A stretch of DNA of 64,000 nt from an uncultured Sphingopyxis sp. GTDB taxonomy: Bacteria > Pseudomonadota > Alphaproteobacteria > Sphingomonadales > Sphingomonadaceae. A program made the translations under genes and the position numbers. The stretch is from NCBI RefSeq assembly GCF_900078365.1, contig NZ_LT598653.1, positions 1,240,001 through 1,304,000 on the forward strand. The letters are read 5' to 3'. Shown piece after piece: positions 23,286 to 31,021 of this stretch; positions within the stretch are counted from its first letter, which is position 1; each line of letters begins with the position of its first letter. The notes under the pieces are model-generated. The model had not been told where the DNA came from. It was given only the letters and a program-made list of their open reading frames with translations, and made no database searches.

Positions 23286-23327
23286 GGAATGATCGTTCTA
23301 GGAATGATCGTTCCTATTCGTTATAGG
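23286..23327. promoter_or_regulatory. Tandem operator-like repeats between the XRE and DUF2285 genes
   Basis: GGAATGATCGTTC occurs at 23286-23298 and again at 23301-23313, a 15-bp repeat period, each half nearly self-complementary. CCTAT-TCGTT-ATAGG at 23313-23327 is a further dyad. This is the only repeat-rich part of the divergent spacer and the obvious binding region for the XRE protein. Confidence 0.75.
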
Positions 23328-23364
23328 GGCGGGGCGAGAGAGGTCGTTTCATAGGAGGCGCATC

Positions 23365-23628
23365 GTGCCGACCAAGTCTCATTTGAACATCCCGCCGCTC
23401 GTTGCGCCGAGCGCCCCGGCGGGCGATGCCCTTACCGACTATGACCGCTCGCAAATCTTAACCTATGCCCGCCTGCTCGATGCCGAGCGCGACGGCTTCG
23501 ACTGGATCGAGGCCGCGACCGACATCCTGCTACTCGACATCGAGGTCGACATGGCCGCCGCGAAACGCTGCTGGCAATCGCACCTCGACCGCGCCCATTG
23601 GTTCGTCGACGGCGGCTTTGCCGCTTAG
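23365..23628 (+). CDS. Small DUF2285-like protein, candidate QseM antiactivator
   Basis: An 87-residue protein starting at GTG 23365 behind a strong AGGAGG site. The core 'LTDYDRSQILTYARLLDAER' and 'AKRCWQSHLDRAHWFVDGGF' match the short DUF2285 proteins ('TYLRLLDA...DW.E.A' and 'A.R.W.SHL.RA.W') common in mobile elements of alphaproteobacteria. QseM of ICEMlSymR7A, which blocks both TraR and FseA, is of this type and also divergent from an XRE gene. That it is an antiactivator here is inference from homology and gene order. Confidence 0.78.
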   Translation: MPTKSHLNIPPLVAPSAPAGDALTDYDRSQILTYARLLDAERDGFDWIEAATDILLLDIEVDMAAAKRCWQSHLDRAHWFVDGGFAA

Positions 23629-23794
23629 GCGCCGGTTGCCGCACGGACGCGGCCCGACGAGGCAGCACCCCGACTTGGCTATTCGTCCGCTACGGTGTCG
23701 GAATCCGCGATCCTGATTCCGACACGTTCGTGGACGCGAACGGCGCTTCATCCTCCCCCTTTCGCCAGCACGGCGCGACGGAGCGAGAGACAGG

Positions 23795-24025
23795 ATGGAG
23801 AGTGACGACAGCATTGAGCGGGCGAAGGAGGCAAAGCGAGGTTCGCCCTTCCTAAGTCCCAAGCAGGCCGCCCATTATCTCGGCGTCTCGCTGCGGACCT
23901 TGCAGGTGCATCGCACGCGCGGCACCGGCCCGTGCTTCCGCCGCCATTGCCGGCGCATCCGATACCATATCGACGATCTCGATAGTTGGTCGATCGGGCA
24001 GGATGGAGCGCCGGGCGATGACTGA
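23795..24025 (+). CDS. AlpA/MerR-like excisionase (RdfS-like recombination directionality factor)
   Basis: A 76-residue protein with one winged-HTH of the AlpA/excisionase type: 'FLSPKQAAHYLGVSLRTLQV' followed by 'HRTRGTGPCFRRHCRRIRYH' and 'IDDLDSW'. In integrative elements such proteins bind at the attachment site and turn the integrase toward excision. It overlaps the traF-like gene by 8 bases, the same rdfS-traF order as in ICEMlSymR7A. The predicted partner is the integrase at 12022, although that lies 11 kb away and may belong to a different element. Confidence 0.8.
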   Translation: MESDDSIERAKEAKRGSPFLSPKQAAHYLGVSLRTLQVHRTRGTGPCFRRHCRRIRYHIDDLDSWSIGQDGAPGDD

Positions 24026-24548
24026 CCCGGCACCGGTCATGCGGCGGCGGCTCGGCCGACGGGCGATCGGCTGCGGCGGCCTCGCGGCGGCGCTCGCCGC
24101 GACGTTGATAGTCGAGCCTCGCCCGCGCCTTGTCTGGAACGCCAGCGCCAGCGCGCCGGTCGGCCTCTATGCGGTCGGTGACGGCGCGGCGCTCGCGCGC
24201 GGCGACATGGTGATCGCGCGGGTGCCGGGTGAGTTTCGGATGATGGCGGCGCGGCGGCATTATCTTCCGGCGAATGTCCCGCTGGTGAAGCGCGTTGCCG
24301 CCGCGTCCGGCGATGAGGTCTGCGCGATCGGCGCGCGCGTCATGGTCAACGGGCGGCTCGTCGCGCGCCGCCTCGATCGCGACGGCGCGGGTAGGGTGAT
24401 GCCGCGGTGGTCGGGCTGCGCCGAACTTGGTCGCGGCGAGTTTTTCCTGTTGATGACCGATAGCCCTGCGTCGTTCGACGGGCGCTATTTCGGCGTGAGC
24501 AATGCGGACGATATTGTCGGGCGGGCGCGGCTCCTGTGGCGGCGGTGA
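24018..24548 (+). CDS. traF: S26-family conjugative transfer peptidase, TraF-like
   Basis: The 176-residue protein has an N-terminal membrane anchor (residues about 17-34) and the signal-peptidase fold: the nucleophile Ser region 'WNASASAPVGLYAVG' and the general-base Lys in 'VPLVKRVAAASGDEVCAIG'. TraF peptidases mature or cyclise conjugative pilin. It starts inside the excisionase gene and its stop overlaps the GTG start of the lytic transglycosylase (GTGA), so the three form a coupled operon. The pilin and the rest of the mating channel are not in the window. Confidence 0.88.
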   Translation: MTDPAPVMRRRLGRRAIGCGGLAAALAATLIVEPRPRLVWNASASAPVGLYAVGDGAALARGDMVIARVPGEFRMMAARRHYLPANVPLVKRVAAASGDEVCAIGARVMVNGRLVARRLDRDGAGRVMPRWSGCAELGRGEFFLLMTDSPASFDGRYFGVSNADDIVGRARLLWRR

Positions 24549-25102
24549 GGATCGCGTTCGCCGCGCTCGCGCTGGTCATGGCAGTGCCCGCTAGGGCGGA
24601 GCCGGTCGATCGCTGGCAGCCATACATCGTCGAGGCATCCGCGCGCTATGGCATCCCGGTCGAATGGATCGAGCGCGTCATGCGCGCGGAAAGCGGCGGG
24701 CGCACGACGCTGGACGGCCGCCCGATTGTCAGTCCTGCCGGGGCAATGGGACTGATGCAGCTCATGCCTGGGACATGGGCCGACATGCGCGCGCGGCTCG
24801 GACTGGGACATGACCCCCATGCGCCGCGCGACAATATATTGGCTGGGACCTATTATCTGCGACTGATGTATGACCGTTTCGGTTATCCGGGTCTGTTCGG
24901 CGCATATAACGCAGGACCGGCGCGATACTCGGCCTGGCTTGCCGGACGATCGAGGCTTCCCGGCGAGACGCGTGCCTATATGGTCGCCGTCGCCGATCAT
25001 TCAGCGCCGCTGAGTGCGCCGCTGTTCGCCTCGCCACGGCATCAGGGCGCCGAAGCCGATGCGCGTATCAGCGCCCAGCGGATTTTCTTCATTCGCCAAT
25101 AG
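24545..25102 (+). CDS. Lytic transglycosylase, VirB1-like
   Basis: The 185-residue protein has a signal peptide ('RIAFAALALVMAVPARAE') and an SLT domain with the catalytic Glu in 'ERVMRAESGGRTT', 'SPAGAMGLMQLMPGTW', and 'GLFGAYNAGPARYSAWL'. Such enzymes open peptidoglycan for assembly of a type IV secretion or conjugation channel. GTG 24545 overlaps the traF stop, and an in-frame GTG at 24536 is an alternative. It fits the transfer-gene context and ends the intact part of the conjugation block. Confidence 0.88.
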   Translation: MRIAFAALALVMAVPARAEPVDRWQPYIVEASARYGIPVEWIERVMRAESGGRTTLDGRPIVSPAGAMGLMQLMPGTWADMRARLGLGHDPHAPRDNILAGTYYLRLMYDRFGYPGLFGAYNAGPARYSAWLAGRSRLPGETRAYMVAVADHSAPLSAPLFASPRHQGAEADARISAQRIFFIRQ

Positions 25103-25208
25103 GGCGGACAGCACCGATTTCCTGTGCTGCCGGATCGTGGGACGCGTGCCCGCCTTCGGCTCGCCGCAACCTCATTGTGATTATGTTCTCTTTATGTTCT
25201 AAAGGGCA

Positions 25209-25403
25209 GTGGAACAAATCAACCCGAGTCGTATGGCAGAAGCCATCCTCACTGCACCCGGCTGGGCGCGCGTTGGAATCACCGCGCCCGCGCCGCATTT
25301 CCGCACCGTTGCCGCGCACGAGCTCGCCCGCGTCATCCTCGCGGCGATCGAGGCCGGCTGGGTCGGCGCGTCCGCCGCCGACCAGCCGGCCTTGCTCTTG
25401 TGA
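25209..25403 (+). CDS. DUF6771-like small protein
   Basis: A 64-residue product from GTG 25209. The core 'MAEAILTAPGWARVGITAPA' and 'AAHELARVILAAIE' matches a small protein family (DUF6771) I associate with sphingomonad mobile regions, of unknown function. It is soluble and has no HTH that I can see. In intact elements a relaxase gene would be expected nearby. Here the sequence changes character directly after this gene. Confidence 0.65.
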   Translation: MEQINPSRMAEAILTAPGWARVGITAPAPHFRTVAAHELARVILAAIEAGWVGASAADQPALLL

Positions 25404-25805
25404 CAGGGTCAGGATCGTAGCGAAAATCCGGCGTGGTCTATCGGGACAGCCGATCCGCCAGGAGGAGAGGCAATTCGCCCGTCACTGACACCCGTCTCCA
25501 CCGACAGGCCGAACGCCTTCCATCCAGTCGCCTCGCAGATATACTCCACCTCGAAAGTTCCGTTTATCGAGCAGCGCGTATGCAGTTTTGTACACACGGC
25601 GAAGCGGTTTGCGGCTGGTTCGCGCCTCAAGTCGGCCGTATGCAGGCTGGCGACTGGGACCTGAAAGCGGACAGTCACCGGAAGCAGGAGAACGACTCCT
25701 AAGTCGGACGAACCGGAACGGCTCCTTTGAAACGCTGACGGGCAATAAGCAGCTGTCCAGTCGGCCAGCGTCATCGTCAGGAAATACCTTTCGCGGGTAG
25801 CCGTC
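25404..25805. other. Gene-free 400-bp stretch at the element edge
   Basis: The stretch between the DUF6771 gene and the end of the reverse transcriptase remnant has open frames on both strands, but none with a ribosome site or recognisable family. On the minus strand a frame reading '...RFAVCTKLHTRCSINGTF' hints at protein-like composition and might be a degraded gene. I see no terminator and no attachment-site repeat. Confidence 0.4.
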
Positions 25806-26927
25806 TTAAAAGTTGACGGAGATGTCGTCTTCCTCCTCCTCTTCGTCGTCCCAGTCGCCGTCGTAGCTACTTCGCTGCTCGATAGCGTGGTCGACCTCGC
25901 CGAAATCATTCTCGTCGACGTCACGAAATACCGATGGAAGCTTACCCGCATCAAAGATTGAAATGCTCTGCTCGATGAGTTCTTCAATGAGGTCATTGTC
26001 TGGGAGCAAGAACACTCCCTCTGGCCAATCGCGTACACGCCACTCAAGAAACACTGGCCAGTACGGGCCGGATGCGCTTTCTCCCATGATCACGTTCTCG
26101 GTCGCTTCGAAAATGGCTCGATCCACAAATCCGGCGTAAGCTGTCGACAGGAGAGCTACTATGGACATGGCACCGCAGTTCCTGACAACCTCTAACGCAG
26201 TTCCGATTGGGATCGTAACGCCGAGGCGTAGCGCGGCATAAAGCGCCCAACAGACCTCGGCGTCATTACCTAGTCGGCCGTGCCGGTCGAGTAGACCAAC
26301 CAGGATGGTGCCCCAAGCGTCAGTGTCGAGATCCCGCTTGGCGAGGTGGCGCCAAACAATGATGCGGGCCACGTAGTCAACTGTGTGACCGTAATGAACG
26401 GCGGCACGCTTCAGAAATGGCTCGACAACTGCCCATTGGCCCGCGGGGAGCGTAGACTTGTCGAGATAGCGAAGGGTGTATTTGAGAATTCCATCGTCGC
26501 TGGCCGCAGAAGTTAATGAAAATGCGTGTTCCAGAGCGGCGCGCAGGCGCTCTGACACGCGGCGCGACGGCGAATCTAAAGCGAATTCGATTCGAGAGGC
26601 CAAGTCAGTCGGCCAGCTATCCGAGTACCGGAAGCTTTCGGAATAGATTTGCGTCTTGGCTTCGTTGATATCGAGTTCGAACGCCCTAATTGCCTCGCGA
26701 TATTTCCACAACGCGGCCTCGGCCGTTGCATGCGAGTCTGCGCCGATCCACACGTCATCTACATGGCGTAGTACGGCACAGCCAGTCGCGCCTCCGCGTG
26801 ATACGAACTCTCGGTCTATCGCCGTACCGATCACTTCTGCGATGTAACGCGAGGCATCCGGCCCGACCGGTATACCTACTGTCTGGCCATCCTGACCTGC
26901 CCGCAAGATTAGATCGAGGCGGTTCAT
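25806..26927 (-). pseudogene. 5'-truncated reverse transcriptase (defence-type, C-terminal helical repeat domain)
   Basis: From the first plausible Met at 26927 the frame encodes 373 residues. It begins inside a reverse transcriptase palm: 'QTVGIPVGPDASRYIAEVIG' (motif B-like GIPxGP) and 'AVLRHVDDVWIGADSHATAE' (the xxDD catalytic motif). A long alpha-helical region (residues about 110-330) and an acidic tail 'DWDDEEEEEDDISVNF' follow. The fingers and motif A with the first catalytic Asp are missing; upstream lies an IS21 remnant. The GIPxGP signature and helical C-terminus resemble anti-phage RTs of the Abi/DRT type, but the exact class is unclear. Its codon use is less GC-biased than the neighbours. 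Confidence 0.75.
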
Positions 26928-26992
26928 GAAAAGATTGGCAGAGTTCGCCCGTCGATCAACCTTTGAAGCGGATTTGCCGTGGAAGGCCCAAG

Positions 26993-27313
26993 GTGGTGAC
27001 ACGCCTCGAAGAGGAGACCCGGATCGGCAAGGGCGGGACCCTGGCGGCGCAGCTGTCGCGGCTCGACCTGATCGTGCTCGACGAGCTCGGTTATCTGCCG
27101 TTCGCACGCTCGGGAGGGCAGTTGCTGTTCCACCTCATCAGCAAGCTTTATGAGCGCACCAGCGTCATCATCACCACCAACCTCGCCTTCGGCGAGTGGC
27201 CTACCGTCTTCGGCGATCCCAAGATGACTACGGCGCTGCTCGACCGCGTCACCCACCACTGCGATATCATCGAGACGGGCAACGACAGCTGGCGCTTCAA
27301 AAACCGCAGCTGA
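26993..27313 (+). pseudogene. istB: 3' part of an IS21-family istB (transposition helper ATPase)
   Basis: The last 106 residues of IstB are intact: 'RLDLIVLDELGYLPFARSGG' (Walker B), 'HLISKLYERTSVIITTNLAF' and 'DRVTHHCDIIETGNDSWRFK'. The Walker A part and all of istA are missing, and the frame joins the reverse transcriptase remnant at about 26.93-26.99 kb. The element can therefore no longer move by itself. Confidence 0.9.
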
Positions 27314-27488
27314 CCGCCACCTTCGGCGCCTTCAAAAATCTATCTTGCGCTGCGCGCGCCTCCGGTCGGGCTACGCCCGCCCTCCGCCGCACGCAGCGCA
27401 AGACCATCCTCAACAAGCCATCATCATATCCGAAAGGGGGGGCCCTCTTCGACGCCGATCGGGGGTCCCTTTTGCGTGCCGATTGACA
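26993..27488 (+). mobile_element. Remnant of an IS21-family insertion sequence
   Basis: The truncated istB is followed by a non-coding tail with two diverged repeats (AAAGGGGGGGCCC and GGGGGTCCCTTTTGCGTGCC) and the end 'GCCGATTGACA' at about 27477-27487. This has the look of the right end of an IS21-type element, whose termini carry several internal repeats. The left end and istA are not present in the window. Confidence 0.75.
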
Positions 27489-27942
27489 CGGAGGCGCAAG
27501 CCAAGATCGGTTGCGGGATTACGCACTTCAGCGTGCGAACCGCCGATTTCGGAACGAGGTGCTTCTGGCTCAATCGGCCTGACAAGAGCACCGAGAAGTT
27601 CTCCCATACCGCATGCATTTACGGCACCTGAGCACCTGACAAAAACCGCCGCGCAGGTGCTCGTGAACGAACGGCCGGTTTCGACGGCCTCGCGAAGGAC
27701 CGCAAACGTCGGCTTTGTCGGCGGCTCCTTCCACACAAGGATGCAGGGGGAACGGCAGCTATCGCTTTCCGCGATCCCAAGACCTGCCAGCAAGCAAGCG
27801 GCCATGCGGTGCGCAATCTTAGCCGACTAGACGCTATAGGAAGCTGACTTCCACTGTGCCCGGGTTTGATTGAATGGCTTGAAATCGGCTACAAAAAAGT
27901 GCGCTATTGTGCGGCCTTCTTGGCCGATGCCGTCGCCAGCGC
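27489..27942. other. Gene-free 450-bp stretch behind the IS21 remnant
   Basis: There are open frames on both strands (the longest about 130 codons), but none with ribosome sites or recognisable protein patterns. The composition and lack of strand bias suggest decayed mobile DNA. A short tandem 'GCACCTGAGCACCTGA' lies near 27631. Confidence 0.45.
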
Positions 27943-29754
27943 CTAGGGGGCGACACCATCGGCGATGCCTTCGAAACTCGCTCCGCAAGCAAGCGCTGAC
28001 GCGCGCGCGGCGAGCATCAGCGTTTCGATTTGCTTCATTCGCATCGCATGCGAGGGCGGCGCGCCGTCGGCGAGGCAGCGCTCGCGCTCGCCGCGCGTCA
28101 CACGCGGCTGAAGAACGACGAGCTTGCGCTTGGCGCTTCGCGGGAGTTTTTCCGCTGCTGCCAGAAAGCCGGTTCTGTCCTTCTGCTTGTCGCCATTGTG
28201 CCACACGGCCGCGCCGATCTTCTTGGCCTTGCCGCGTTTGAGTTCGTCGGCGAGATTGCGGCGATCGAGGTGACGCAAATTCTTCACCGCCTGCGAGACG
28301 ACCACCTCATATTCGGCGGGCGCGGCCATCCGGTCCGTCTCGGTCGAGCCCGAGGCCTTGATATGAACGAGCGTCAGCACCTTTGCATCGGGGTCGATAT
28401 GAATGAAGTCGGCAAGTTCCATCGACCCGTCGTCGCTGGCGAGCCAGCCGTGTGGCTTGCCATCGGCATCGGTGAACATTTTCTCGCACGCAAAAGCGAA
28501 GAGCGATGTATCGCCATCGACCGCGATGCATTGCGCGAGCGTCTTGCCCTTGGGAACGGCCGGCTTCTCGGCATCGACCGCATAGTCGCTGAAATCGGCG
28601 AAGCTCCAGTCGAAAGGCTGGTCGGTGAACCCGCCCGCATAGCAGCGCGCCTGCGCGAGCGTATGGCCGCTTTCATAATAGACTTTGATCGCGCCGAGAT
28701 CGCCGAGAAAGGCCTCGCATTCCGCACGCGCCGCGGCCGCCTCGGGCGGCTGCTCGCTCCAACCGAACCCGAGCTGCGCTTCGCCCTCGTCATCGAGGGT
28801 AATGCCGAGCTCGGCGGTCCCGATGGCAAAGCTGCCGAGCGCTACAGCGATGGCGAGCGACATGCCGTCGCGCGGCGTTACCGCATAATGGGCATCGAAC
28901 GCCCAGCGTCTCGCCGCCTCGCGATCCTCGCGCGGAATATCGTCTTCCGACAATAATTCTTCAGGGATAATCGAGATCGCATAGGCGCCTTCGACACCTT
29001 CCGCGCTGTTGGTCGGTTGCGCGAGAGCCTGGAAGGGATCGGGTCGGCGTTCACCAGTGGTGGCATGATCGAGCGCCGCGTTGATCACTGCCCGATAATC
29101 CTCGAGACTTTCGGCGCGGCGGATCCATATCCGGCCGCCGCCAGGAGCCGCGCCGATGAGCGGCGGCCTCGGCGTGCCGGCGGCGAGCGCGGGAATGTCC
29201 GGAATCGAACGGACTGCCGAATAATAATAGGACTGGTCGCCGATCGGATCGAGCGAATAGCCGAGATCGACGCCCGTCAGCGCCTTGGTGTCGGCCTTGG
29301 CCGCTGTCGGCGTATGGACGCCGTTCAGCCACAAGGCCTTGGCCTCGTCTCCCACGAAGGCGGCGATCGCATCGCGCGGCATCCGGCGAACGGCCTTGAG
29401 CTTCTTGACGAGCCGGTCGCGCATCGGGCCGCTGGAAGCGCAGAGCGTCGCGTAAGTGCCGCGGACCGAGAGGACGATGAGTTCATGCGCTACATCTTCG
29501 AGCCCGGGTCCGGGCAGCCAGGATGGCGACCCCGTCTCGCGATAGAGAATTGCTTGGGTGAGAAGCGCGTCGGCGGTGTCGACGTCAGTCGTCCGGACGA
29601 TGCGGCGGCCCCGGCTAGAGGAGCTGCGAAGCTGCGCGCTTGTCTCGTTGAGCAGTCGCGTGAGCAGGGCTTGGCCCTGCAGGGTGCCGGTCGCTTCGAG
29701 GAGCACGGGCGCGAGATAAGGGCGAAGCTGGGCGAGAGTGGGGGCAATGGCCAT
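27943..29754 (-). CDS. Unrecognised 603-residue protein with nuclease-like C-terminal domain
   Basis: No family is certain. The first 200 residues are helical, and the middle part is mixed. Near residues 460-520 the sequence 'MELADFIHIDPDAKVLTLVH' continues with 'IKASGSTETDRM' and then 'YEVVVSQAVKNLRHLD'. The D-x(14-16)-H-I-K spacing and the following helix resemble PD-(D/E)xK nuclease cores with H in place of D/E; this is inference. It is the last gene of a three-gene operon: 17 bp behind the DUF2235 gene, which itself follows an MBL-fold gene. No membrane segment is seen. It lies next to reverse transcriptase and IS remnants, which suggests a defence or effector role. Confidence 0.6.
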   Translation of the reverse strand: MAIAPTLAQLRPYLAPVLLEATGTLQGQALLTRLLNETSAQLRSSSSRGRRIVRTTDVDTADALLTQAILYRETGSPSWLPGPGLEDVAHELIVLSVRGTYATLCASSGPMRDRLVKKLKAVRRMPRDAIAAFVGDEAKALWLNGVHTPTAAKADTKALTGVDLGYSLDPIGDQSYYYSAVRSIPDIPALAAGTPRPPLIGAAPGGGRIWIRRAESLEDYRAVINAALDHATTGERRPDPFQALAQPTNSAEGVEGAYAISIIPEELLSEDDIPREDREAARRWAFDAHYAVTPRDGMSLAIAVALGSFAIGTAELGITLDDEGEAQLGFGWSEQPPEAAAARAECEAFLGDLGAIKVYYESGHTLAQARCYAGGFTDQPFDWSFADFSDYAVDAEKPAVPKGKTLAQCIAVDGDTSLFAFACEKMFTDADGKPHGWLASDDGSMELADFIHIDPDAKVLTLVHIKASGSTETDRMAAPAEYEVVVSQAVKNLRHLDRRNLADELKRGKAKKIGAAVWHNGDKQKDRTGFLAAAEKLPRSAKRKLVVLQPRVTRGERERCLADGAPPSHAMRMKQIETLMLAARASALACGASFEGIADGVAP

Positions 29755-29771
29755 GGCGGTCTTTCCTTGGG

Positions 29772-31001
29772 CTATCGGATTTCGAGGTTGGCGGGGCGGT
29801 AAGTCGCATCCTTCGCCCGTCGCTCATGCACGCTATCGTCGATGACATGCTCGGCCGCGATGAGGCGCGGTTCGGCGAGCGGCAGATAACGGCCGAGGAA
29901 AGCGCGGCGTCGCCACTCACGGTAGCGAACGGCCTTTGGCAGGATTTCGAGGGGCTTCCAGCCCCAGGTCAGCGATTTGTGCAACAGTCCGAGCGGATCG
30001 GGGCGACTGTAGACATGTTCGCTTCCCTCCTTGGGCTCGCCCTCGGCAAACTGCCGTAGATTGGCGGGTGTGATCGCGAGTCCCGCCTTGCGCGCTTCCG
30101 AAATTATCCAGATGAGCGGAATCTTCGAAAGCTGGCTTTCATCCTCGCGATATCCGCCGCCGATGTCCGAATGGACGCCGGCGAACCATCTTTGTTCGAT
30201 ATCCTGTGCAAGCGTTTCGCGCGGACGGAAGCGATTGGGGACATGGAGTTGCGGCTGCGCCCAACGCGCGACGCGGAACATGCGCCGCCGCTCGTCGAGC
30301 GCGAGTGCGTGCCGGAAGATTCGCACCGAAGGATTGGTGGCGGTGAAGGGCAGGGTCTCGAGGCTCGGTATCCACATGCGGTCCGAACGCGGCACAAGCA
30401 CCGAGGCGACCGTATCCCAGACCCCGACGAAATGGATGCCGGGATAGCGCGCGCCAATCACCCGAGCGAAATGCCAGGCGATTGGTAGCTTGTCTTCCTT
30501 CGCGGCCCGCTTGTAGGTCGCAAGCGCATTGTCGCACATGTTGAGTTGCGAGGGTCTGACGAGACCGATTAGGTGGAGCATCCCGGCCAGCACGCGCGCA
30601 GTCCACGCCCCGCGGCTGAAGCCGAAGATATAGATACGGTCGCCTTCCTCCCAATTTTCGGCGAGAAAACGGTAGGCGCCGAGCAAATTGTCGTCGAGCC
30701 CATAGCCCGTTACTAGCCCGAGTACTCCGAGGAATTTCTGCTTCCAGCGGTAGAGCCAGTCGACCCGCCCCACGGTGCCGACGCCGGGCGAATAATAGAC
30801 GAGCTGGCGCTGCCCTTTCTCGGCGATGCGGTAGAGTTTGAGAACATTGGAGATGCGGATGTCGCCGATCTCGTCAGCGAGTGCTCCGCCAAGCTCATTG
30901 CCGGTGCCGTCGCAAAGGATGACGAGGTTGCGTCCCTCCGTCTTTCGCACCGGTGTCTTGTCTTGCTTCGCGGACGTCTTGCTCGCTGGAGCCTTGGCCA
31001 T
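29772..31001 (-). CDS. DUF2235 alpha/beta hydrolase (Tle1-like phospholipase fold)
   Basis: The 409-residue protein has the DUF2235 start 'RNLVILCDGTGNELGG', the Ser nucleophile elbow 'IYIFGFSRGAWTARVLAGML', 'HFVGVWDTVASV' with a probable acid, and 'WFAGVHSDIGGGYRED' with the catalytic His. The family includes type VI lipase effectors and many uncharacterised cytoplasmic hydrolases. I prefer the ATG at 31001 because its distance to AAGGAG is optimal; the ATG at 31007 is too close. No signal peptide is present. It is the middle gene of the three-gene operon. In defence systems a phospholipase can damage the host membrane on infection. Confidence 0.85.
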   Translation of the reverse strand: MAKAPASKTSAKQDKTPVRKTEGRNLVILCDGTGNELGGALADEIGDIRISNVLKLYRIAEKGQRQLVYYSPGVGTVGRVDWLYRWKQKFLGVLGLVTGYGLDDNLLGAYRFLAENWEEGDRIYIFGFSRGAWTARVLAGMLHLIGLVRPSQLNMCDNALATYKRAAKEDKLPIAWHFARVIGARYPGIHFVGVWDTVASVLVPRSDRMWIPSLETLPFTATNPSVRIFRHALALDERRRMFRVARWAQPQLHVPNRFRPRETLAQDIEQRWFAGVHSDIGGGYREDESQLSKIPLIWIISEARKAGLAITPANLRQFAEGEPKEGSEHVYSRPDPLGLLHKSLTWGWKPLEILPKAVRYREWRRRAFLGRYLPLAEPRLIAAEHVIDDSVHERRAKDATYRPANLEIR

Positions 31002-31021
31002 CTTCATTTCTCCTTGCCGCG

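Noticed and set aside
25404..25805. Possible retron-type non-coding RNA beside the reverse transcriptase remnant
   Set aside because: Such RNAs normally lie upstream of the RT gene; here upstream is replaced by IS21 sequence, and this stretch is downstream without the expected paired repeats.
27410..27805. 131-codon minus-strand frame behind the IS21 remnant
   Set aside because: No ribosome site, composition without strand preference, and it overlaps the IS21 terminal repeats.
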